Assembly (NCBI RefSeq): GCF_009362815.1
Contig: NZ_WHNX01000014.1
Location: 1-64,000, forward strand
Origin: Alkalibaculum sporogenes
Lineage (GTDB): Bacteria > Bacillota > Clostridia > Eubacteriales > Alkalibacteraceae
Reading direction: 5' to 3'
Length of the DNA stretch: 64,000 nt
Part shown: positions 53,762 to 62,966 of the stretch, in pieces
Layout of the letters: every line of letters begins with the position of its first letter
Position numbering within the stretch: the first letter of the stretch is position 1
Notes under the pieces: model-generated
What the model was told of the DNA's origin: nothing
Databases searched by the model: none
What the model saw: only the letters and a program-made list of their open reading frames with translations
Position numbers and translations under genes: made by a program

Positions 53762-56080
53762 TTATTTTTTCTTCAAAAATTGATCTTCAAATTCATTAGA
53801 GGGTAAGGGTTTACTAATATAATAGCCCTGAATTTCTTCACAGCCTAGTTCCACTAAAACATCGTATTGTTCTTTGGACTCTACACCTTCTACGATTAAA
53901 CGATTGTCTAGACTTTCTGATAGTAATAAAAAAAACTTTGTGATATTATATGCGTTTTCGTCTTGATGGATATTGTCAATAAATTGTTTTGCTATTTTTA
54001 TACGGTCAAAAGGAAAATATTTATAGGTACTAAAAGATGAAAATCCTGTCCCAAAATCGTCAAATGAAATTGAAACACCCATATTTTTTAATTCTTGAAG
54101 TGCAGCATATGTATCCTCATTATGGACCATGGCTATGCCTTCTGTTATCTCAAGATCTATCCACTTAGGGTTAATATCATATTCATGAAAAAGTTGTTCA
54201 ATCATGGGCACGAAGTTATCATCCATAAGTTGTTTTGGAGAAATATTAATCCCCATAACAAGTTGTAATTGGTACTTATTATTCCAAAGGGAAATTTGTT
54301 TTAATGCGTTAATTAACACAAATTTGCCGATTGAAATTATTTGATTTATCTCTTCAGCAATTGGGATAAACTCTACTGGAGAAATAGATCCTCTTAAGGG
54401 ATTATTCCACCTGATTAATGCCTCCATACCAATAAGCTTATTCTCAACAATATTTAATTGTGGCTGAAAAACTAACTGAAATTCATTTTCATAATCCATA
54501 TTAGATAACAAATACATAATGTCATTTTTTCTTCTGATTTTTTTGGACATATCATTATCATAAATAACAAACTTATTTTGTCCTTGTTCTTTAGCCTCGT
54601 ACATGGCGAAATCTGCATTATTAATTAAGTCATCGATATTAGTATTACAATGACCAAAGGAAATCCCTATGCTCATAGAAATGTTAAATGAAAAGTTATC
54701 TATTTGAATAGGCTCAGCTATACTTGCTATGATTTGTTCTGCAAAGGTATGTATATCATTCATATTTAAAATACCAACTTCACAAACAATCACAAACTCA
54801 TCGCCACCAAAATGACATAGGGTAGAGTCATTATATCGCACTTGGGATAATCTTTTAGAAACCTCAACGAGTACTTGATCTCCTGTTTTATGACCATGCT
54901 GATCGTTTATTGATTTGAATTTATTTAAATCAATAAATAGAGCTACGATATTAGAAAAACTAGGAAGATTTGAAATGATTTCTTCAGCCTTATTTTTGAA
55001 ATATCTTCTATTATATAAGTCTGTTAACATATTCTTATTTGACATATTATGAAGCAACAGATTTTTGTCTGTTAACTCTTTAGTTCGTTCTTTAATTCTC
55101 AGCTCTAGTTCCGCATTTAAATTTGTTTCTTTTTCCAATAAAAATTCATTTTGTATTGCGAGCTGTATATAATTGCTTGTACTTTTATAAACAAAAATGG
55201 ACACAGAAAAAAACAAAACATCTGACGTAATAAAGCCATCTTCGTGAATCAATAAAATTAATATTGGAAGAAAAAGAAATACTTTATTATTCATACCTAC
55301 ATTAGAGTAGTCATAGCGATAAAACTCATTTTGTAATTGTTTGTCACTATTTATTACAAAAGCTCCTGCAATTAGTACCATTGAAAGTATATAGAAGGAA
55401 TCGATTAATGTATTAGGTATATATCGAGAATGAAATTCCAGATAGTACCATACTATATCTGTGATTGAATAGAGAACCGTACCTGTTGTCATTAAACGAA
55501 TAGATAAGGGTATTTTTCCTCCACGTATAGATAGATACCAAATAGTGATAATTGTAAATATTAAAATATCTAAGATAATATTAATTAATGATATTAATCC
55601 AAAATCCAATACTAACTGAATTGTTTGTATATCTCTATTTAGAAATAATGCCCAGAGCAAATACAATACTGAAATACAAGAAATAAGAAAATCAATAGTT
55701 AATTGAAATTTATTCCATTTTTTAAATTTTTCTACAATATAAAGCATTACTGCAATAAAGAATAGTAGATTAGTTACCGTATATATAAGAGTGATAGTAA
55801 GACTACTTCCAGGATCAACAAGATTTGCATAATCAAATATTCCCCATAAAACTTCAGCAAGAGCATAAAAAAGACAACCAATACTTAAGGATAATCCAAA
55901 TATTTTGATTATGGACCACGGAATGCCATTAATATATTTGAATATAAAGATGAATGCAAAAAAAGGTCCAATAGGCGACAAAATATTCCCCAACAAATTT
56001 AAGTTAAGAATTGTACAATATAGATATATAAAATAATAAAGAGCCAGTAGTAATAGAATTGCATTCGATTTTTTGATCAT
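53762..56080 (-). CDS. Membrane GGDEF-EAL c-di-GMP protein
   Basis: The start at ATG 56080 follows GGGGTG; an in-frame GTG two codons earlier is possible. The 772-residue protein has eight or more N-terminal membrane helices (to about 310), a coiled coil (ELELRIKERTKELTDKN), a GGDEF domain (about 350-505, CHFGGDEFVIV) and an EAL domain (about 515-770, GMEALIRW, LEITEG, DDFGTGFSSFSTYKYFPFDRIKI, VEGVES). Both active-site motifs are intact, so it may make and degrade c-di-GMP. An I-site-like RYND lies upstream of GGDEF but one residue off the usual spacing. It is monocistronic. Confidence 0.92.
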   Translation of the reverse strand: MIKKSNAILLLLALYYFIYLYCTILNLNLLGNILSPIGPFFAFIFIFKYINGIPWSIIKIFGLSLSIGCLFYALAEVLWGIFDYANLVDPGSSLTITLIYTVTNLLFFIAVMLYIVEKFKKWNKFQLTIDFLISCISVLYLLWALFLNRDIQTIQLVLDFGLISLINIILDILIFTIITIWYLSIRGGKIPLSIRLMTTGTVLYSITDIVWYYLEFHSRYIPNTLIDSFYILSMVLIAGAFVINSDKQLQNEFYRYDYSNVGMNNKVFLFLPILILLIHEDGFITSDVLFFSVSIFVYKSTSNYIQLAIQNEFLLEKETNLNAELELRIKERTKELTDKNLLLHNMSNKNMLTDLYNRRYFKNKAEEIISNLPSFSNIVALFIDLNKFKSINDQHGHKTGDQVLVEVSKRLSQVRYNDSTLCHFGGDEFVIVCEVGILNMNDIHTFAEQIIASIAEPIQIDNFSFNISMSIGISFGHCNTNIDDLINNADFAMYEAKEQGQNKFVIYDNDMSKKIRRKNDIMYLLSNMDYENEFQLVFQPQLNIVENKLIGMEALIRWNNPLRGSISPVEFIPIAEEINQIISIGKFVLINALKQISLWNNKYQLQLVMGINISPKQLMDDNFVPMIEQLFHEYDINPKWIDLEITEGIAMVHNEDTYAALQELKNMGVSISFDDFGTGFSSFSTYKYFPFDRIKIAKQFIDNIHQDENAYNITKFFLLLSESLDNRLIVEGVESKEQYDVLVELGCEEIQGYYISKPLPSNEFEDQFLKKK

Positions 56081-56338
56081 GTTCACCCCATATATTTATA
56101 TATATATTAATCGGACATTTTCTGATAAAATTAATGAATTAAAGAAATATATGAGTTATTCTATTAGTGTAGGATCTTAATATTAATTTAATCTTAAATA
56201 TTCACACAAAAGTTATTTAAATCGGCAATAGTCACAATATTTATTGCTTTTCTTTCATTCCGAACACTTTAGGACTCTTAAAATGAACCCATAGGTTCAA
56301 TTGTCAAGCAAATAATATATTATAAACCAATCTAATGA

Positions 56339-56376
56339 GGCTGTAGTACTAGATAATTAGTACACAGCCCCTTTTA
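56339..56376. terminator. Hairpin between the ABC operon and the GGDEF-EAL gene
   Basis: GGCTGTaGTACTA / TAGTACaCAGCC with a 6-nt loop, followed on the plus strand by CCTTTT. It lies just past the end of the minus-strand permease gene. The T-run is weak on both strands. Confidence 0.5.
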
Positions 56377-56407
56377 AGTGGTAAAAATAAATCCTAACGT
56401 TGACCTC

Positions 56408-57172
56408 TTATTCCTTCACTTCTATTCTCTTTATTAGCAACCAACTAAGTCCCATAAATACTATAAACATTGAAAAGAAAGTAATTATGGCGTGAGATGG
56501 CGTTTGATTTGAGAAACCAAAGGCAAAATCTAAAGTATTAACAATCATATGAATGATTTCACCATTTGTTACTATTGAATCTATAACAGGTAAAATAATG
56601 AACAACCCAGCCGGCACACCTATTGAGATTGCAATTTTCCCATATTTGGGCAATCGGTAGTATAAGATTGTGATAAAGTAACCCATTGCAATAAAGCTCA
56701 TAAAAAGACAGATGTTAAATATCAAGCTTTCAATATGCATTTGAAAAGTAGTGATATACTCAACACGGGTTTGATAAATTTGTTCAAACAGGCTTTGGAG
56801 AATCAACATCTCACTTGAAACACCTGACGCGAGCTTGTCTAGCAAGACAATCGCCTTATCAATAAGTGCCATTACTATACCTACAGAAATCATAGTTAAT
56901 ACTTTTCCAATAAACATTGTTTTTCTTGAAATACCATTTTGTATCATCATATGAAAGCTTTCTTTAAATGTACATAATCCCAACACAAATAGAAATATGG
57001 CAGAAGAACTATCGAACCCATTGAATTGACCTGGTACATTGTTGTCGTTCGTAACACTAATTCCTACAAAAATGTGTAATGCAAGAAAGATACATACTAT
57101 GATTAAGTAAAACTGTATGATTGCTTTTTTATGTTCAGCAAATTGAAATTTATAGGCTACTTTCAAATTCAT
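56408..57172 (-). CDS. ABC transporter permease (YtrC/D-like)
   Basis: The start MNLKVAYKF is preferred because AGGAG lies right before an alternative ATG three codons upstream. The 254-residue protein has about six membrane segments, including GLCTFKESFHMMIQNGISRKTMFIGKVL, typical of ABC-2 type permeases. It overlaps the ATPase gene by some 20 bp. It is the last gene of a GntR-ATPase-permease operon of the cell-envelope stress type. The exported substrate is unknown. Confidence 0.85.
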   Translation of the reverse strand: MNLKVAYKFQFAEHKKAIIQFYLIIVCIFLALHIFVGISVTNDNNVPGQFNGFDSSSAIFLFVLGLCTFKESFHMMIQNGISRKTMFIGKVLTMISVGIVMALIDKAIVLLDKLASGVSSEMLILQSLFEQIYQTRVEYITTFQMHIESLIFNICLFMSFIAMGYFITILYYRLPKYGKIAISIGVPAGLFIILPVIDSIVTNGEIIHMIVNTLDFAFGFSNQTPSHAIITFFSMFIVFMGLSWLLIKRIEVKE

Positions 57173-58037
57173 TTCTATCATCTCCTAACTCATTTGTTAA
57201 CTGAATAAATAACCTTTGCAAATCTAGCTTTGTTGTCTCAACACCATCTGGTAAGGTTGACTTATTGATTTCTCCCAATATATACGCAGTTTTTAGCCCA
57301 CCGAGAGAATCATACCCTATTACATTTTTATATTGTATATAAGTATCTACAATTGTCTTACTACCAGAAACCGTATATCCTTTAGAAAGCAATGCCTCAC
57401 AAGATTCATTTCTTATAATCTTACCATCTTGGATAATTACGATATCTTCAATTACTTGGGATACCTCTTCTATAAGATGGGTGGAAATAACAATAGTACA
57501 TGGATGATCGCTAAATTTTTCTATCAACAACTTGTAGAATAAATCTCTGTGATTCGCATCTAATCCTAGGACTGGTTCATCAAGAAGAATAAATGGAGTA
57601 TTAACTGACAATGCAATTGTTATCTTAAATATAGATGTATACCCAGTGGATAGAGATGTTATAGGCTTTTTTATGTTTAATTTAAACATTTGTGCAATCT
57701 TCTTTGCATACGTTTCATCAAAATCAGGATAGAATATTTTTGTCCATTTATAAGCATCTTTTATTTTCATTTTTTCTGGATAATAAGTTTTTTCACTCAT
57801 TAAATACATGCTCCCTAAAGCAGTATCATTATTAGTTGTAGATATACCGTTAATCAATACCTGACCGCTATCTGGGAAAATACGATTAGTGAGTATATTT
57901 AGTAATGTTGATTTACCTGCACCGTTTCTACCAAGAAGTCCATATATCTTGTTTTGCTCAAAGTTAATCGTCACATGATCAAGAGCACATACATCACCGA
58001 ATGTTTTACTAATATCCTTAACTTCAATACTATTCAT
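57150..58037 (-). CDS. ABC transporter ATP-binding protein (YtrB-like)
   Basis: The 295-residue ATPase has Walker A GLLGRNGAGKST and Walker B FILLDEPVLGLD. The signature is degenerate (SLSTGYTSIFKI in place of LSGGQ), and the switch His is in STHLIEEV. That signature form is common in YtrB-type ATPases. A C-terminal extension of about 70 residues follows. It overlaps both the upstream GntR gene (8 bp) and the downstream permease, so translation is coupled. Substrate unknown; related systems respond to lipid II-binding antibiotics. Confidence 0.9.
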   Translation of the reverse strand: MNSIEVKDISKTFGDVCALDHVTINFEQNKIYGLLGRNGAGKSTLLNILTNRIFPDSGQVLINGISTTNNDTALGSMYLMSEKTYYPEKMKIKDAYKWTKIFYPDFDETYAKKIAQMFKLNIKKPITSLSTGYTSIFKITIALSVNTPFILLDEPVLGLDANHRDLFYKLLIEKFSDHPCTIVISTHLIEEVSQVIEDIVIIQDGKIIRNESCEALLSKGYTVSGSKTIVDTYIQYKNVIGYDSLGGLKTAYILGEINKSTLPDGVETTKLDLQRLFIQLTNELGDDRNEFESSL

Positions 58038-58401
58038 TGCTCAACCCTCTTTCTATCATTAATACAATTTCAGATTTGCTTATATTAAGTCTATTTGCTT
58101 CAGCAATAAGATTATTGATGTAATTGTCAAAAAACTGTTCCTTTCGCTTTTCTCTGAGCTTTTCAACTGCTCCCTTTGTAACAAACATGCCAAGTCCCCT
58201 TTTTTTATAAACCATTCCACTATCCACTAAAATATTAATACCTTTTAAAGCAGTTGCAGGATTAATCTTGTAATTGACAGAGAACTCAGTGATAGAAGGA
58301 ATTTGGCTTTCTTCAGTGAAAATGCCAGATAGTATAGCGTCTTCGATACCGTCAGCAATCTGAATAAATATAGGCCTTTCATCTTTTAAATCAATTATCA
58401 A
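58030..58401 (-). CDS. GntR-family repressor (YtrA subfamily)
   Basis: The TTG at 58401 lies after AAGGAG; an ATG six codons earlier includes that site. The 123-residue protein has the GntR winged helix (RPIFIQIADGIEDAILSGIFTEESQIPSITEFSVNYKINPATALKGINILVDSGMVYKKRGLGMFV) and a short helical tail, as in YtrA regulators. It heads the ABC operon and very likely represses it through the palindrome just upstream. Confidence 0.9.
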   Translation of the reverse strand: MIIDLKDERPIFIQIADGIEDAILSGIFTEESQIPSITEFSVNYKINPATALKGINILVDSGMVYKKRGLGMFVTKGAVEKLREKRKEQFFDNYINNLIAEANRLNISKSEIVLMIERGLSNE

Positions 58402-58427
58402 TAAAGAATCTCCTTTCATACTATCTT

Positions 58428-58490
58428 AGTTAGTTGGTTAAGTAACTAACTATAGTGTAAAGTCAAAATTCTATTTTGTCAAGAAGAATA
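58428..58490 (-). promoter_or_regulatory. GntR operon promoter and palindromic operator
   Basis: AGTTAGTT / AACTAACT (58428-58435 and 58444-58451) is a perfect 8-bp inverted repeat with an 8-nt spacer. On the minus strand TTGACA and TACACT, 17 nt apart, lie just upstream. The operator covers the start point, fitting autorepression by the YtrA-type protein. Confidence 0.75.
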
Positions 58491-58504
58491 ATAACTCCAT
58501 TAAT

Positions 58505-58575
58505 TTTTCAAGGAAGAAGTACCTTGGGGATACTAGCAGTGGTACTTGTTTTACTTTTAAAATAACCATGGTAAA
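58505..58575 (+). pseudogene. Short DASS-transporter gene fragment
   Basis: About 70 bp match 52059-52130 (the DASS gene) with scattered mismatches, including GGGGATACTAGCAGT and AACCATGG. It is placed directly before repeat cluster E. It is a captured or recombined fragment, not a gene. Confidence 0.65.
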
Positions 58576-58597
58576 TGCTATAAGTAGATTTTGAGGT

Positions 58598-58728
58598 TAT
58601 AAGATCCCACGTCGCTGAAGCTCCTCTGGATGACTGAGAGGAGTTAGATCCCACGTCGCTGAAGCTCCTCTGGATGACGAGGGAAGAGTCAGATCCCACG
58701 TCGCTGAAGCTTATCTGGATGAGGAGGG
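58598..58728. repeat. Composite palindromic repeat cluster E, three tandem units
   Basis: Three successive units of about 42-43 bp each contain GATCCCACGTCGCTGAAGCT. This is the only place in the window where the short unit is clearly in tandem. Confidence 0.85.
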
Positions 58729-58909
58729 AGACTGAATTAATTTCGTAGATAATGGAATTATTAATAAAAATGTAATAAAAATGAAATAAATTTTTACATA
58801 ATTAATGATATAATGCTAAATTAATTATAGTAAGAGAAGTAAAATATATACAAGTTATTGTAATTACTATGCATTGTAGTAATTACAAAAAATAAATGAG
58901 GTGTTACAA

Positions 58910-61675
58910 ATGATAGAAGAAATAAAAATAAGTATAATTGTGCCCGTATACAATGTTGAAAAGTATTTGAGAAAATGTTTGACATCTTTAGTAAATCAAA
59001 CTCTTAAAGAGATTGAGATAATTATAATAAATGATGGAAGTCCTGATAATAGCCATTTAATTATAGAGGAATTTCAAAATGAATATCCTACTATAATTAG
59101 ATCAGAAAGAATCGAAAATAATGGAGTTGCAGGTGCTAGAAATTTAGCTTTGGACATGGCTAAAGGAGAGTACATTGGCTTTGTAGATAGTGATGATTAT
59201 GTTGATTTAAGAATGTTTGAAGAGCTATATAATAAAGTTAAAAGATGTAGTGCTGATATTTCAGTATGTGGCTATTATATAGAGAAGAAAGGCGTTATAA
59301 ATGCAAAACAATTGGGAAACGAATACGAATATGATCAATCTGTATTAGAAAACCCCAACATATTTATTGAAGGAACACCGTATTTATGGAATAAAATATT
59401 TAAAAGAGAAGTTATAGAGAGTCATAATATTAGATTTAAGAAGTATAAAATTTTTGAAGATTTACTTTTTACATATGAGGTATTTTTAAAATCAGAAAAA
59501 ATAGTAAAAGTTGACAAAAGCCTATATTATTATATAAAGGATCGTGAAGAATCTGTAACAGCTACGTTCAGTTCAAAATTTGATGATGTTTTTTTAGTGA
59601 TGAAAGAATTAAAAGAATTTTACCAAAAAGATAACAATTTTAATGTTTTTGAAGAGTATATCACTTACATAGCACTACACCATATATATTTGAGATTTAC
59701 TAGTCAAATAGAATTTTCTTCAATTCTATTAAAATATAGATTTGTATCTTCATCATTTAAATTTTTGGATACTGAATTTCCAAAATGGAAAGAAAACTTT
59801 TATTTCGATAAGAATAGAAAAAAAAATAGCAATTCAGGTGCAATATACTGGACAGCGAAGTCTTTAAAACAAACCCAAATACGTAAGTATGCAAAAAAGT
59901 TATCTAAAGCTAAAGTTATTAAAATTGGTTATAGATTTCAAATGAAGTACGATAACTCACAAGTGAATGAATATAATATTTTTATTGATTCTCAACATGG
60001 AAAAGATTTAAATGGAAATATGTTTTATATTATTAAGGAGTTACTTTTAAATAAAAGTTTTGAAATGTATAAAATACATATTGCTGTAGATGAAAGTTTA
60101 ATAGGAGAATTCCAAAGTAAATTAACTTTTTATAAATTAAGTAATTATGAATTAGTAGTTGTTGATAGTGATGAATTTTTGGTTGCTCTTACAACTGCAA
60201 AGTATATTTTCTCTGATACTAGTTTACCTTTATACTTTATAAAAAAGGATGAACAAGTTTATTTGAATACATGGCATGGAACACCTTTAAAAACTTTAGG
60301 GAGAAAAGTCAATAACGACTTTTACAATATAGCAAACTTACAAAAGAACTTCCTTATGTCTGATTTTTTGTTATATCCTAGTGAATATATGATGAATACT
60401 ATGATAGAAGACTATATGCTATATTTAAAAAGTAATACTATATTATTATGTGGGTACCCCAGAAATGCAGTCTTTCTGAATAAAGAAAGTGGAGCAGAAA
60501 TAAAGGTGAAGGATAAACAAACGATAGCATATATGCCTACTTGGCGTGGCACATTATCTGATATAAATAACGATAATTATTTTAAAGAATTAAATGATTT
60601 CTTTAATGAAATTGAAGCTAGTTTAAGAGATAATCAGATTTTTTATCTTAATGTTCATCCTTATGTAAAAGATTATATTGATATAAGTAGTTTCAAAAAA
60701 ATAAAACTGTTCCCCAAAGAATATGAAACCTATGAGTTTTTAAACTCTTGTGATATTTTAATAACAGACTATTCAAGTGTGTTTTTTGATTTTGCATTAA
60801 CGGGCAAAAAAATTATACTGTTTACTTATGACGAGGAAGAGTATTTGGCTGAGCGTGGATTATATTTTCCTTTATCTGAATTACCTTTTGCAAATGTTAA
60901 AGACATTAAATCTTTATTCGAAGAAATAAATAATGACTCTATTACAAATTATAGTGATTTTATAGAAAAATATTGTAAATACGACAAAGCAGATGTTGTA
61001 CAAGGCATTTGCGATATGATGATATTAAAAAGAAAAACAAATATTAATATAGTTAGCACTCAAAAGGTTAAGAAGAATATTTTAATTCAATCTAATAATT
61101 ATTTACGTATTGAGGAAAATAGTAATATATTAGAATTGCTAAGTAAAAATGAAAATAGTAAGTACAATATATATCTTGGTTATATTAATAGTATGCTTAG
61201 AAAAAACAAAAAATTCTTATTAGATATTCCTGATAATGTTTGCTATATGGGTCAATTGAGGAGTTTTCCAAACATTTCTCTATCTGACAAGATATTAAAA
61301 TATATGTTAATAAGATTTCCGAAGATATATAAATTATTTAATAAAAAGGTTGATAGAGTATTTTTAAATGAATTAAATAGAATATATCCTAATATAGATT
61401 TTGAATACTTAATTATGTATAATGAAAAATCTATCAAAAGATTGTATTTATTTTCGTATCTCGATTGTTTTAAGGTTATTTATATTTCTTCTACTAAGAA
61501 TTTAAATAGACTTTATAGATTATATGATAGGTATGATAAAATCATTGTAAATAACATAGAAATAAAAGATAGTATATCAGAGTACATTTCTGAGTCTAAA
61601 ATTCATGTAAAGGAAAGTAATACTATAGATGAATTTATTAGCGAGGGCATTCAAACTATTTCGCATAATATTTAA
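58910..61675 (+). CDS. GT2 glycosyltransferase fused to TagF-type glycerophosphotransferase
   Basis: The ATG at 58910 follows GAGGTG. The 921-residue protein starts with a GT-A family 2 domain (about 1-230; ISIIVPVYNVEKYLRKCLTSLVNQ, NDGSPDNS, GFVDSDDYVD as the DxD). The middle (about 345-715) is a CDP-glycerol:polyglycerophosphate transferase domain (NTWHGTPLKTLG, YMPTWRGT, NVHPYVKDY, ITDYSSVFFDFALTGKKI). A further ~200 residues at the C-terminus look Rossmann-like but are not assigned. It probably builds a glycosylated poly(glycerol- or polyol-phosphate) wall polymer at the membrane. No other tag genes flank it; repeat clusters lie on both sides. Confidence 0.88.
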   Translation: MIEEIKISIIVPVYNVEKYLRKCLTSLVNQTLKEIEIIIINDGSPDNSHLIIEEFQNEYPTIIRSERIENNGVAGARNLALDMAKGEYIGFVDSDDYVDLRMFEELYNKVKRCSADISVCGYYIEKKGVINAKQLGNEYEYDQSVLENPNIFIEGTPYLWNKIFKREVIESHNIRFKKYKIFEDLLFTYEVFLKSEKIVKVDKSLYYYIKDREESVTATFSSKFDDVFLVMKELKEFYQKDNNFNVFEEYITYIALHHIYLRFTSQIEFSSILLKYRFVSSSFKFLDTEFPKWKENFYFDKNRKKNSNSGAIYWTAKSLKQTQIRKYAKKLSKAKVIKIGYRFQMKYDNSQVNEYNIFIDSQHGKDLNGNMFYIIKELLLNKSFEMYKIHIAVDESLIGEFQSKLTFYKLSNYELVVVDSDEFLVALTTAKYIFSDTSLPLYFIKKDEQVYLNTWHGTPLKTLGRKVNNDFYNIANLQKNFLMSDFLLYPSEYMMNTMIEDYMLYLKSNTILLCGYPRNAVFLNKESGAEIKVKDKQTIAYMPTWRGTLSDINNDNYFKELNDFFNEIEASLRDNQIFYLNVHPYVKDYIDISSFKKIKLFPKEYETYEFLNSCDILITDYSSVFFDFALTGKKIILFTYDEEEYLAERGLYFPLSELPFANVKDIKSLFEEINNDSITNYSDFIEKYCKYDKADVVQGICDMMILKRKTNINIVSTQKVKKNILIQSNNYLRIEENSNILELLSKNENSKYNIYLGYINSMLRKNKKFLLDIPDNVCYMGQLRSFPNISLSDKILKYMLIRFPKIYKLFNKKVDRVFLNELNRIYPNIDFEYLIMYNEKSIKRLYLFSYLDCFKVIYISSTKNLNRLYRLYDRYDKIIVNNIEIKDSISEYISESKIHVKESNTIDEFISEGIQTISHNI

Positions 61676-61754
61676 GTACAGATATAATAATTTACAGTTT
61701 TACTGTTACAAGGACACAGTTGTTCTAAAAAAAATCAATGTATAAGGATTCTGA

Positions 61755-62003
61755 GGTTATAAGATCCCACGTCGCAAGGCTCCTCTGGATGACTGAGAAG
61801 AGTCAGATTCTTCGCACTTAGTTCCTGTGGGTGACAATTAAAGGAATACTGATAATGGAAAGAACACTGACACAAAAAAGACCCGTGTGGCAGACCCTAG
61901 TCATCCAGAGCGGAGCGTGGGATCTAAGACCCTAGGGTATTCTATCACAGGTATTAATTAATAGCGTGTAATAAAGTATTCGCTGAGAGCAAGACAAAGG
62001 CAT
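61755..62003. repeat. Composite palindromic repeat cluster F
   Basis: Units include GATCCCACGTCGCAAGGCTC near 61763, an inverted TCATCCAGAGCGGAGCGTGG near 61901 and the long tail CTAAGACCCTAGGGTATTCT with its GTATTAATTAATAGCGTGTA extension. The CCCCG hairpin is missing in this copy. Confidence 0.8.
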
Positions 62004-62004
62004 A

Positions 62005-62108
62005 AAAAGATAAAAAATAATCATCCTGCCCAGTCCGCAGGATGATTATCTAAACTAATCACTGTGTGGCAATCGCATTTTTGCGATTCCGATTACCGTT
62101 TACTTCAT
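62005..62108 (-). ncRNA. Candidate small RNA with own promoter and terminator
   Basis: On the minus strand TTTACC and TATAAT (plus coordinates 62137-62142 and 62115-62120) are 16 nt apart, placing a start near 62108. The ~100-nt RNA has a 5' hairpin (AATCGCA / TGCGATT). It ends in a 12-bp stem ATAATCATCCTG / CAGGATGATTAT (62017-62028, 62038-62049) followed by TTTTTTATCTTTTT. No reading frame of note is inside. A terminator for the TagF gene is unlikely, since the T-run is on the other strand. Confidence 0.6.
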
Positions 62109-62284
62109 AAATATATTATACCATAAAAATTAGAAAGGTAAACAGTGTTTATTTAGGAAATGCAAGTGATTCTTGATAAATATGTGCAGGGAATATATTT
62201 CATACTAAAAAAATAATATAGATTTATGCTGCTAATCCCTAGGGGAAGCTTATTATATTTTTTCAGTTTAAATACAAAACATTA

Positions 62285-62345
62285 TAATGTCGCTTGGCTC
62301 CTCTGGATGACAGGGAAGAGTGAGATCTCACGTCGCTTGGCTCCA
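62285..62345. repeat. Composite palindromic repeat cluster G, partial
   Basis: GTCGCTTGGCTCCTCTGGAT and a second truncated unit. A scar CTAGGGGAAGCTTATT lies about 50 nt before. Confidence 0.7.
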
Positions 62346-62370
62346 GATATAAAAATTAAGATTTAATTTA

Positions 62371-62400
62371 TTGACATACAAATAACTGTAATGGTAATAT
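62371..62400 (+). promoter_or_regulatory. Promoter of the cobalamin riboswitch transcript
   Basis: TTGACA (62371) and TAATAT (62395) are 18 nt apart, about 35 nt before the aptamer. Confidence 0.75.
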
Positions 62401-62433
62401 AAAACATATAACTGAATACTAAGTCTTACAAGT

Positions 62434-62613
62434 TCCGTAAGGAATAATAGAGAAGTCCGGTTTGATTCCGGCGCGATCCCGTCACTGTGGTAGGGAGTGC
62501 TTCATCATTATGTCATTGAATCATTACTAAAATGATTTGAGAAGGCGATGAAGTGCGATGATCTTAAGTCAGGAGAACTGCTTGTTATGATACTTTTTTT
62601 GTGATTCTTACGG
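62434..62613 (+). ncRNA. Cobalamin riboswitch aptamer
   Basis: Core landmarks are present: GAAGTCCGGTTTGATTCCGG, CGCGATCCCGTCACTGT and the B12-box-like AAGTCAGGAGAACTGC. P1 is formed by CCGTAAGGAAT (62435-62445) with ATTCTTACGG (62604-62613). A long peripheral hairpin (CTTCATC.../...GATGAAG) is inserted in the middle. It should sense a cobalamin and control transcription through the terminator 35 nt downstream. Confidence 0.9.
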
Positions 62614-62642
62614 AAGATAAGGAGCATGTTTTTTATTGCTAT

Positions 62643-62668
62643 TTTGCTGCCGTGAGGCAGCTTTTTTG
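62643..62668 (+). terminator. Riboswitch expression-platform terminator
   Basis: GCTGCC-gtga-GGCAGC followed by six T. It is close to the aptamer and well before the next gene, as expected for transcriptional OFF control. Confidence 0.85.
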
Positions 62669-62699
62669 TTATGTAGGAAGGTTTCTACTCACATAATAA

Positions 62700-62940
62700 A
62701 AGCGCTAGGGTATTGAAAAACCCTAAGTTAATGGATTAAATTAAAAATTGTTAATATCAGTAAATGTATCTTCTCCTTTCAGGTTAGATAAATTGGTCTT
62801 GCACCACTTCAAGACTTCATGATGAAAAAAAGCTAAGTTGGGCGATTAAGTACCTGTAAAAGTCGCGACACTCGCCAAGTGAAAGCAAGCTATTTAACTG
62901 CTCCGTTATTAAGGTACTAGCGAGAAAACATGTTTTGGGA
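62700..62940 (-). pseudogene. Transposase-like C-terminal remnant, frameshifted
   Basis: The minus strand reads ASTLITEQLNSLLSLGECRD, then FYRYLIAQLSFF, a stop, and after a one-base shift HHEVLKWCKTNLSNLKGEDTFTDINNF and a stop near 62750. An AGGG/CCCT hairpin follows. The coding style fits the end of a transposase, but the family was not identified. It separates the riboswitch from the ABC gene. Confidence 0.4.
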
Positions 62941-62966
62941 TGTCTAATTGTTCATGAAAAATAATA

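Noticed and set aside
58598-58728. CRISPR array from the tandem units
   Set aside because: The units are contiguous variants of a dispersed palindromic repeat; there are no unique spacers and no cas genes.
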